64,000 bases of DNA from Staphylococcus simulans. Lineage in GTDB: Bacteria; Bacillota; Bacilli; Staphylococcales; Staphylococcaceae. A model generated the notes under the pieces. It was not told where the DNA came from, did no database searches, and saw only the letters and a list, made by a program, of their open reading frames with translations. Position numbers and translations under genes: made by a program. Shown here one piece after another: positions 57,399-64,000 of the stretch; the stretch's first letter is position 1; every line of letters starts with the position of its first letter. The stretch is taken from assembly GCF_002902285.1 (NCBI RefSeq), contig NZ_PPRU01000007.1:1-64000 (forward strand), given 5' to 3'.

Positions 57399-59573
57399 AT
57401 GAATGAATTAACAGTCATTATCACATACTACAACTCAGAAGATTATATTCAAGCTTGTATCGAAAGCTTGAAGCAACAACGCAATCAAGATTTTAATGTG
57501 ATTATAGTCAACGATGGATCAACAGATGGTTCTCAAGCACTTTTAGAAGACACCTTAAAAAACTATGATAAAAAGGTTGAAGTGATTAACTTTGAACAAA
57601 ACCAAGGGCATGCGCATGCGCGTAACGTCGCAATGTCACATGTAGAAACACCGTATTTTATGTTTTTAGATGCGGATGATGAATTAGCTTCTTATGCGAT
57701 TCAATTCTATTTAAAAACAGTGAATGGTCTAGATGCCTTAATTGCACCGATTAATAAGTTTACACTCAATCAACCGCAATACATCGATCAGAATAAAATT
57801 AGATTGGAATATATGAACGCTGAGACAAACCCTAATTCATTCTTAAGAAAAAATACGGCTTGTAACATTTTATTTAAAACAGCAATCGTACACGCGCATC
57901 AACTTCAATTCGATGAGGCATTGAAAACGTATGTCGACAATTCTTTTGTAGTGGATTATCTGACATATGCAGAACGCTTTGTGCGTATTTTAGGTTTCCC
58001 GTTCTATTTCAGAGGAGAGGTTTATGATCCTTTTGAAACAGAACAACTGACACAACAAGCGTTCGACCAATTATTTGAAGATTACGCTGATGCTTATCTG
58101 CATACTGTGCAGAAAGTGAAAAATAAAAAAGTCCGTCAATTTATGACGCATAAAATGGCAAGTATGATTCGTAACGGTTTTGACCCTGCGAATAAACAAA
58201 ATGCTTACCACTATGCACAACATCAAGACACACTTATTCAATTAGCTCAAAAATTGAAATGGCATCTCTTACAAGAAACAGATGGCGGTTCATTGTTTAA
58301 AGTAGAAATGTTGGCGTTAATGTTTAATCAACCTGACGCCGCAATTGCGATCAACAAATACAGAGGCATGTTACGTCATGTGAAGAATGTTGTGATGCGT
58401 AATAAAAATAAAAACCGTTCTATGTATCAGTTAACAGATGCGCCAGAAAATGTTTCTAACAAAACAATTGTTTTTGAGACATTCGGCGGTAAAAACTATA
58501 GTGATAGTCCAAAATACATTTATGAATATATGCAGAAATATTATCCGTACTATAACTATATCTGGGTATTAAAGAACCCGGCTAAAACTTATGTTCCAGG
58601 TAATGCGACTAAAGTGAAAAAAGGTTCGAAAGCTTATTATGAAGCTTATTCAAAAGCACATTACTGGGTTACGAACGCTCGCACGCCGCTTTATATCAAT
58701 AAGAAAGAGAATCAAACGTATATTCAAACATGGCATGGTACGCCGTTGAAACGTTTGGCGAATGATATGAAAGTGGTACGTATGCCAGGGACAACAACGC
58801 CCGCATATAAACGTAATTTCAGAGAAGAGACAGAACGTTGGGATTATTTAGTATCACCGAACCGTTATTCTACTGAAATTTTTGAATCGGCCTTTTGGAT
58901 GGATAGAGACCGTGTCTTAGAAATCGGTTATCCAAGAAATGATGTGCTTGTTAATCGTCAAAATGATACTGAGTATCTTAAAGATATTCGAGAGAAGCTT
59001 AATATTCCTAAAGATAAGAAAGTCATTACTTACGCACCGACATGGCGTGATGATGAGTTTATTAAAAAAGGACAATACTTATTCAATCTTAAAATCGACT
59101 TAGATAATTTATATAAACAATTAGGTGATGACTATGTCATTTTATTACGTATGCATTATCTGATTGCGAATGCTTTAGATTTATCTGGTTATGAAAACTT
59201 TGCGATAGATGTATCTGATTATGATGATGTCTCAGAAATCTTCTTGATTTCAGATGCATTGATTACAGATTATTCATCTGTGATGTTCGACTATGGTATT
59301 TTAAAACGTCCACAGTTCTTCTTTGCGTATGATATTGAGAAATACGGTAAAGGTTTACGTGGCTTCTATATGGATTACCATAATGATTTACCAGGACCTA
59401 TTTTCACAGATGCGCACAAACTTGCTGAAAGCTTAAAAGATTTACCGAAAGTACAAGCAGAATATCAAGATAAGATTGATGCATTCTACAATCGTTTCTG
59501 CAGTATCGAAAACGGTAAAGCATCAGAATATATCGGTGAATTGATTCATCAAGGTATTGAAGAAAAAGAATAA
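57399..59573 (+). CDS. GT2 - CDP-glycerol glycerophosphotransferase fusion (TagF-like)
   Basis: 724 residues from ATG 57399, 9 bases after AAGGAG. The N-terminal GT2 domain (residues 1-330 with linker) has V-I-I-V-N-D-G-S-T-D-G-S and F-L-D-A-D-D-E. The C-terminal CDP-glycerol:poly(glycerophosphate) glycerophosphotransferase domain (about 365-720) has Q-T-W-H-G-T-P-L-K-R-L, T-Y-A-P-T-W-R-D-D-E and I-T-D-Y-S-S-V-M-F-D-Y, where the His and Asp residues are catalytic in TagF. It polymerises or primes a glycerol-phosphate polymer at the cytoplasmic membrane; the GT2 part may add a sugar to the same chain. Own transcription unit with terminator. Confidence 0.9.
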   Translation: MNELTVIITYYNSEDYIQACIESLKQQRNQDFNVIIVNDGSTDGSQALLEDTLKNYDKKVEVINFEQNQGHAHARNVAMSHVETPYFMFLDADDELASYAIQFYLKTVNGLDALIAPINKFTLNQPQYIDQNKIRLEYMNAETNPNSFLRKNTACNILFKTAIVHAHQLQFDEALKTYVDNSFVVDYLTYAERFVRILGFPFYFRGEVYDPFETEQLTQQAFDQLFEDYADAYLHTVQKVKNKKVRQFMTHKMASMIRNGFDPANKQNAYHYAQHQDTLIQLAQKLKWHLLQETDGGSLFKVEMLALMFNQPDAAIAINKYRGMLRHVKNVVMRNKNKNRSMYQLTDAPENVSNKTIVFETFGGKNYSDSPKYIYEYMQKYYPYYNYIWVLKNPAKTYVPGNATKVKKGSKAYYEAYSKAHYWVTNARTPLYINKKENQTYIQTWHGTPLKRLANDMKVVRMPGTTTPAYKRNFREETERWDYLVSPNRYSTEIFESAFWMDRDRVLEIGYPRNDVLVNRQNDTEYLKDIREKLNIPKDKKVITYAPTWRDDEFIKKGQYLFNLKIDLDNLYKQLGDDYVILLRMHYLIANALDLSGYENFAIDVSDYDDVSEIFLISDALITDYSSVMFDYGILKRPQFFFAYDIEKYGKGLRGFYMDYHNDLPGPIFTDAHKLAESLKDLPKVQAEYQDKIDAFYNRFCSIENGKASEYIGELIHQGIEEKE

Positions 59574-59580
59574 TACGTTA

Positions 59581-59629
59581 ACACGCAAAAGTAGCCTTTA
59601 AAGAGACTGTTTTTGCGTGTTTTTCTTTT
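59581..59629 (+). terminator. Terminator of the TagF-like gene
   Basis: The 10-bp stem acacgcaaaa / ttttgcgtgt is followed by a T-rich run. Confidence 0.88.
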
Positions 59630-59660
59630 AACAGGCTATAGTAAGAGAGAGGTGAACATT

Positions 59661-60233
59661 ATGGGACAAACCAAACAAAAGGTGATTTATACTGTCGGTC
59701 ATTCTGATCATGATAAAGAAACATTTCTTGAAATGTTGAAACAATATCATGTTGAAGTCTTAATGGATATCAGAGCCTTTACGAAGAGCCGTAAACATCC
59801 GCAATTTAAAGACGACAATATGAAGTCATGGTTGAAAGAAGCGGGGATTGAGTATCAAACTGACCAATTTCTAGGTGGGCGCAGACAACCCAGTGAAACA
59901 GTGGGACGTACTTTGAATAGTGGTTGGCAAAATGAATCTTTCCATAACTATGCGGACTATACTTTAACAGACGACTTCAAAGAAGGGATTAAAAGATTAA
60001 CAGAAACAGCCCAAAACCAAACGACAGCCTACATGTGTTCAGAACATCATCCAGCACGTTGTCATCGTCTGATTGTCAGTAATTATTTAGCTGCACATGG
60101 TTGGGACGTGTATCATATTATGCAGAATAATAAAGGTGACATTATTGCACAACCACATAAGTTAGGACAATGGGGTGCGATGCCAATTATTGAAGATGAT
60201 GGGGAAGTAGTATATCCAAAAAAAACAGATTGA
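59661..60233 (+). CDS. DUF488 family protein
   Basis: 190 residues from ATG 59661, preceded by AGAGAGGTG; the longer frame starts inside the upstream terminator. The DUF488 signature is clear: Y-T-V-G-H-S near the start, D-I-R-A-F-T-K-S-R-K-H-P-Q-F, and the C-terminal Cys pair region M-C-S-E-H-H-P-A-R-C-H-R. The biochemical role of the family is not established. It forms its own short transcription unit. Confidence 0.9.
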   Translation: MGQTKQKVIYTVGHSDHDKETFLEMLKQYHVEVLMDIRAFTKSRKHPQFKDDNMKSWLKEAGIEYQTDQFLGGRRQPSETVGRTLNSGWQNESFHNYADYTLTDDFKEGIKRLTETAQNQTTAYMCSEHHPARCHRLIVSNYLAAHGWDVYHIMQNNKGDIIAQPHKLGQWGAMPIIEDDGEVVYPKKTD

Positions 60234-60262
60234 CATATATAAATGAATGAGGTGTTTCTTTT

Positions 60263-60310
60263 ATGAATCAGAACAACATATTGAATCAGCAACAAGTTAG
60301 AAGAAAATGA
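60263..60310 (+). CDS. Possible 15-codon small ORF before a terminator
   Basis: ATG 60263 follows GAGGTG with 10 bases spacing and encodes M-N-Q-N-N-I-L-N-Q-Q-Q-V-R-R-K, stopping one base group before a terminator stem. It could be a minimal protein or leader peptide, or simply chance in the 3' tail of the DUF488 transcript. Confidence 0.2.
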   Translation: MNQNNILNQQQVRRK

Positions 60311-60313
60311 ACA

Positions 60314-60337
60314 GACAGGCCGCGCCTGTCTATTTTT
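60314..60337 (+). terminator. Terminator after the DUF488 gene
   Basis: A perfect 7-bp GC-rich stem (gacaggc / gcctgtc) with a 3-base loop is followed by TATTTTTT. Confidence 0.88.
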
Positions 60338-60439
60338 TATGAAAAAAATAAAAAATTGCTGCAATTGTGTGGCAATCTTTTATAAAAAATGAGATCCTGC
60401 TTATAAGTAATGAAATATTGATATGAGCGGAGGATACAT

Positions 60440-60832
60440 ATGAAAAAGTTAGTCAGAGTCGTAGGTGCAGTGATTGAACATCAAGGTAACATTTTATGTG
60501 CACAACGCAGTGAACAAATGAGCTTACCGTTATTATGGGAATTTCCGGGTGGTAAAATTGAACAAGGTGAAACAGATATTGAAGCGTTAAAACGTGAAAT
60601 TCAAGAAGAAATGAAGTGTGATTTAGCAGTGGGTGAGAAAGTCACGACGACTACACATGAATATGATTTTGCGATTATCGAGCTGACAACGTATCGTTGT
60701 ACTTTACAAGAAACGATGCCGACATTAACTGAACATAGCCAAATTAAATGGTTAGACCCTAAAGCGTTACACCAATTAGAGTGGGCACCGGCAGATATTC
60801 CGGCAGTCGACTTACTTGTTGAACAAGGGTAA
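60440..60832 (+). CDS. Nudix (MutT-like) hydrolase
   Basis: 130 residues, ATG 60440 with CGGAGGA upstream. The Nudix box is complete: G-G-K-I-E-Q-G-E-x7-R-E-I-Q-E-E-M (residues of about 37-58), with the MutT-like start V-V-G-A-V-I and L-W-E-F-P-G-G. Size and motif fit 8-oxo-dGTP or related (d)NTP pyrophosphatases, which clean oxidised nucleotides. Its stop codon overlaps an ATG of the next gene (TAATG), so the two are translationally coupled. Confidence 0.9.
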   Translation: MKKLVRVVGAVIEHQGNILCAQRSEQMSLPLLWEFPGGKIEQGETDIEALKREIQEEMKCDLAVGEKVTTTTHEYDFAIIELTTYRCTLQETMPTLTEHSQIKWLDPKALHQLEWAPADIPAVDLLVEQG

Positions 60833-60837
60833 TGCCT

Positions 60838-63711
60838 ATGGAACATTTAATTGAAGATTTAACCCAGTCGCTTCATAAAGGCTTTATTGATCGTTCTATT
60901 GTGCATCAAGGGCACCATGTGCCGAAATTGTTGCTGAATAATCAAGAAGAAAATGTGCTCGCAACGCTCATCGATGAACTAGAGAAATGTCAGTCCTTTA
61001 TGATTTCGGTTGCTTTTATTACGCCGAGCGGTCTCCAAAGTCTGAAGTCACATTTATATGATATGGCACAACGTGGTGTTAAAGGCAAAATATTAACTTC
61101 CAATTATTTAGGTTTCAACTCCCCAAAAGTGTATGAAGAGCTGATGAAGTTAGACAATGTTGAAGTCCGTGTAACAGATGTCTCAGGCTTTCATGCGAAA
61201 GGTTATATTTTTGATCATGACGCCTATTCTACGTTAGTTGTGGGGAGTTCGAATTTAACTTCTAATGCTTTGAAAGTTAATTATGAACATAATATTTTAT
61301 TATCTTCTCATCAAAATGGTGATTTAGTCCATAAAGTGAAAGACCAATTCAATGGGTTATGGGAAGAGAGCACTCCTTTAACAGAAGCTTGGATTGAGGC
61401 GTATCGTGAGGTTTATCAACCACAAATGACACAACGGTTGTTTGAAGAAAGTCAGAAACAAACGTTGTTGGAAAATAAAATACATGAAGCGGTTAAAATT
61501 GAACCGAATTTAATGCAGATAGAAGCGTTAAAAGGTTTGGCAGAGATGCGTGCACAAGGTGAAAATAAAGCATTGATTATTTCTGCGACAGGGACAGGTA
61601 AGACGATTATGTCTGCGTTAGATGTCCGTGCATTTAAACCTAAACGTTTCTTATTTGTTGTGCATAGTGAAACCATCTTAAATGATGCATTGGCAGCTTA
61701 TCGTAAAGTGTTGGCAGATGAAAATGAAGCGGACTTTGCGAAGTTGACGGGGACTGAGAAGAATTTGGATGCGAAGTATTTATTCGCGACTGTACAAACA
61801 ATGTCGAAGCCTGACATTTATCAACAGTTTGACCCGGCAGCTTTTGATTATATTGTCTTTGATGAAGCACATCGTTCAGCAGCACAAAGTTATCAAAATA
61901 TCTTCCATTACTTTCAACCGAAATTTATGTTAGGGATGACCGCAACACCTGAACGAAGTGATGATCTCAGTGTCTTCGCGCAATTTAATCATAATGTTGC
62001 TTATGAAATTCGACTTCAGAAGGCATTAGAAAGTGATATTTTATGTCCATTCCATTATTTTGGTGTCTCAGATTATATTCAAGAAGGCCAAGTTGTGGAT
62101 GATAACACACAAGACTTAAAATTCTTAGCGTCTGATGACCGTGTGAAATATATTCTAGAGAAAACGGATTATTATGGTTATTCTGGTGACGAATTAAAAG
62201 GGCTAATCTTTGTCAGTCGTAAAAAAGAAGCACAAGCTTTAGCACAAAAGTTAAATGCCAAAGGCATACCCACACAAGCTTTAACAGGTTCAGATTCACA
62301 AAAACAGCGTAACGAAGTGATTCAACAGTTAAAAGACGGCAGATTAAATTATATTATCACCGTAGATTTGTTTAACGAAGGAATTGATATTCCTGAAATC
62401 AATCAAGTGGTGATGTTACGGAGCACACAATCAAGTATTATCTTTGTACAACAATTAGGACGTGGTCTTCGTAAGAGTGCGAATAAAGATTTTGTGACAG
62501 TCATTGATTTCATTGGAAACTATAAAAATAACTATATGATTCCGATAGCACTGTCAGGTGACCATTCCCATAATAAAGATAGTTATCGAAAATTTATTTC
62601 AGACTATGCGCCATTAAAAGGCGTTTCAACAATTAATTTTGAAGAAGTTGCTCAAAAGAGAATTTTTGATTCGATTCAATCTGCGACTTTAAATAAGAAA
62701 GCTATGATTTTACAAGCATTCAATGAAGTGAAAGCACGCATTGGTCGCACGCCAAGTTTAATGGATTTCATTCATCAACATTCGATTGATCCAGAAGTGA
62801 TTCTTTCGAAGTATGGGAATTATGAACAATTTCTAGTGGAGAAAACAGATATTACGACAAGAATCTCTGAAAATGCCTCTAAGAATTTGACGTTCATTTC
62901 TCAAGAATTAGCGAAAGGTTTGAAGAATACCGATTATTTAGCACTAGAGTTGTTGATGAGCCAAGATGAAAGTTTTGAACGTTTAGTTGAAAAACTTCAA
63001 CATAGAGATAGTGAAATTGAAGAAGCGGATGTGCGTACCAGTTTGAAGGTATTAGATGAAACTTTCTTCAGTAAGAATATAGATAAAAGATATGGCACAC
63101 CGATGGTTGAATGGGATAAAAAGACTAATCTTATCGGTCTTACTAAACCGTTTAAAATGAACTTGAAAAATGAAGCCTTTCGTCATCACGTCAATGATTT
63201 GATCGAAGTAGCCCAATATAAACATAAGCATGTCTATCAAAATCAAAATGACTTTATCTTGTATGAACGTTATTCGAGAAAAGATTTTGTGAAAGTGATG
63301 AACTGGGATAAAGATGAGTCTGCAGTTATTAACGGTTATAAACAAAAACATCATACATTGCCAATTTTCATTACGTATCACAAAAGTGAAGATATCAGCG
63401 ACAATACAGCGTATGAAGATCAATTCATTAATCAAAATGAGCTGAAATGGTTCACGCGTTCACCAAGAAAGTTAAGTTCTGATGAAGTTCAAAAAGTAAT
63501 GCGACACCAAGAACTCAATACACCAATGTATCTTTTCGTGAAGAAAGAAGACGGTGAAGGAACAGACTTCTATTATTTAGGTAAAGCTCGCTTTATGTCA
63601 GGTACTGAAGCACAAACGAAGATGCCGGATGGCAAAGATGTAGTCACAATGCATCTTGCTTTAGATACGCCGGTTCGAGATGATATTTACCGCTATTTAG
63701 TTGAGAAATAA
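60838..63711 (+). CDS. PLD-like nuclease - superfamily 2 helicase - DUF3427 protein
   Basis: 957 residues from ATG 60838, 8 bases after AGGG; ATG 60832, overlapping the Nudix stop, is the alternative. Domain order: a phospholipase D-like nuclease domain (residues 1-190, H-A-K-G-Y-I-F and G-S-S-N-L-T-S-N-A-L), SF2 helicase (about 220-560; Walker A S-A-T-G-T-G-K-T, DEAH box, M-T-A-T-P-E-R, motif VI Q-Q-L-G-R-G-L-R-K) and a C-terminal DUF3427 region ending near Y-R-Y-L-V-E-K. Such proteins are widespread in Firmicutes; DNA repair or restriction-like roles have been proposed. Coupling to a Nudix enzyme points to nucleic acid damage handling; this is inference. Confidence 0.9.
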   Translation: MEHLIEDLTQSLHKGFIDRSIVHQGHHVPKLLLNNQEENVLATLIDELEKCQSFMISVAFITPSGLQSLKSHLYDMAQRGVKGKILTSNYLGFNSPKVYEELMKLDNVEVRVTDVSGFHAKGYIFDHDAYSTLVVGSSNLTSNALKVNYEHNILLSSHQNGDLVHKVKDQFNGLWEESTPLTEAWIEAYREVYQPQMTQRLFEESQKQTLLENKIHEAVKIEPNLMQIEALKGLAEMRAQGENKALIISATGTGKTIMSALDVRAFKPKRFLFVVHSETILNDALAAYRKVLADENEADFAKLTGTEKNLDAKYLFATVQTMSKPDIYQQFDPAAFDYIVFDEAHRSAAQSYQNIFHYFQPKFMLGMTATPERSDDLSVFAQFNHNVAYEIRLQKALESDILCPFHYFGVSDYIQEGQVVDDNTQDLKFLASDDRVKYILEKTDYYGYSGDELKGLIFVSRKKEAQALAQKLNAKGIPTQALTGSDSQKQRNEVIQQLKDGRLNYIITVDLFNEGIDIPEINQVVMLRSTQSSIIFVQQLGRGLRKSANKDFVTVIDFIGNYKNNYMIPIALSGDHSHNKDSYRKFISDYAPLKGVSTINFEEVAQKRIFDSIQSATLNKKAMILQAFNEVKARIGRTPSLMDFIHQHSIDPEVILSKYGNYEQFLVEKTDITTRISENASKNLTFISQELAKGLKNTDYLALELLMSQDESFERLVEKLQHRDSEIEEADVRTSLKVLDETFFSKNIDKRYGTPMVEWDKKTNLIGLTKPFKMNLKNEAFRHHVNDLIEVAQYKHKHVYQNQNDFILYERYSRKDFVKVMNWDKDESAVINGYKQKHHTLPIFITYHKSEDISDNTAYEDQFINQNELKWFTRSPRKLSSDEVQKVMRHQELNTPMYLFVKKEDGEGTDFYYLGKARFMSGTEAQTKMPDGKDVVTMHLALDTPVRDDIYRYLVEK

Positions 63712-63719
63712 ACTGATTG

Positions 63720-63746
63720 CCTGACTCGAAAAAGAGTCAGGTTTTT
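63720..63746 (+). terminator. Terminator of the Nudix-helicase operon
   Basis: A perfect 8-bp stem (cctgactc / gagtcagg) is followed by six T. Confidence 0.9.
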
Positions 63747-63896
63747 TGTGATATATAGGTCAGAATAGAGATGAATCAGTCTTTTTGACCATAGATTTGC
63801 TTGTATGCGCATAGATGCATATAATCTTGATTAAACACATGATAACGATTCACTATTAAGAGGAATGAGACGGATAATAAGGCGGAAAGGATTCTG

Positions 63897-64000
63897 GTGA
63901 TTGGCAGCCCTGGCACAGGAAAATCAACATTTGCTAAACAGTTAAGTCAGAAAATGAATATTCCAGTCTTTCATTTAGATAAACTGTTTTGGAAAAATGA
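63897..64000 (+). CDS. P-loop kinase-like protein, 5' part (cut by window end)
   Basis: The first 34 codons encode a Walker A loop ([12 protein letters not shown]) followed by F-H-L-D-K-L-F-W-K, the pattern of the adenylate-kinase-like 'topology modulation' (FlaR-type) family. The start is uncertain: the frame is open back to a stop at 63844 without ATG, so GTG 63897 with AAGGA five bases upstream is the best choice; an ATT start is possible. The rest lies outside the window. Confidence 0.65.
   Translation, partial: MIGSPGTGKSTFAKQLSQKMNIPVFHLDKLFWKN

Noticed and set aside
60339-60392. 17-codon ORF starting M-K-K-I-K-N-C-C-N-C
   Set aside because: Its ATG lies at the end of the terminator T run, without a ribosome site; probably chance.
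1-64000. Insertion sequences, prophage or plasmid genes
   Set aside because: No transposase, integrase, phage structural or replication genes and no terminal inverted repeats with target duplications were seen.

Overview
The window is low-GC Firmicutes DNA and fits a coagulase-negative Staphylococcus. The signs are YSIRK signal peptides, LPXTG sortase anchors with staphylococcal-style tails, a choline-to-betaine locus in the order cudT-cudC-betB-betA, TagE/TagF-like teichoic acid enzymes, strong AGGAGG-type ribosome sites, TTG starts and hairpin-plus-T-run terminators. I cannot fix the species from the sequence alone.

Layout. (1) 1-12.2 kb is an adhesin region. It holds the 3' end of a Rib/Ig-like LPDTG protein, a short AraC-type regulator, and a 3081-residue YSIRK/LPNTG protein built from about 22 helical modules, each ending in an Asp/Asn-rich ND-x-N-x-NG-x-PD loop. 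(2) 12.2-19.4 kb holds a tRNA-Ser(UGA) on the minus strand, a second AraC-type paralogue, a Lys-tailed protein of unknown function, a divergent YhgE/Pip-type membrane protein and TetR pair, a candidate type I toxin-antitoxin locus under two LexA-like boxes, and a rhodanese-TusA-DsrE sulfurtransferase divergent from a MarR regulator. (3) 19.5-27.6 kb is metabolic: a ThDP-dependent indolepyruvate-type decarboxylase, then the BCCT transporter, GbsR-family regulator, betaine aldehyde dehydrogenase and choline dehydrogenase. (4) 27.8-43.8 kb is a single 5281-codon adhesin gene: a Ser/Thr-rich N-terminus, a beta-helix-like domain, then about 4200 residues of G5-like modules arranged in a superrepeat of about 329 residues. 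(5) 44.1-52.3 kb is a compact seven-gene surface polysaccharide operon: PLP aminotransferase, ATP-grasp ligase, epimerase, monotopic phosphoglycosyl transferase, GT4 glycosyltransferase, Wzy-like polymerase and Wzx flippase. (6) 52.3-59.6 kb holds further envelope genes (two membrane proteins, a TetR regulator, a TagE-like glycosyltransferase, a GT2-TagF fusion). (7) 59.6-64 kb holds a DUF488 protein, a Nudix hydrolase translationally coupled to a PLD-helicase-DUF3427 protein, and the start of a P-loop kinase-like gene cut by the window edge.

How it fits together. Most of the window builds or controls the cell surface: three wall-anchored adhesins within 44 kb, two AraC-type regulators beside them, a capsule-like operon and teichoic acid type enzymes. 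The betaine locus supplies an osmoprotectant. The most unusual regulatory signal is at 17.2-17.6 kb: a 36-codon one-helix peptide gene with a convergent putative antisense RNA, a shared terminator, and a promoter overlapped by a LexA-like box with a consensus-matching box just upstream. This looks like an SOS-inducible type I toxin. All positions and motifs were read by eye; no database search was run.
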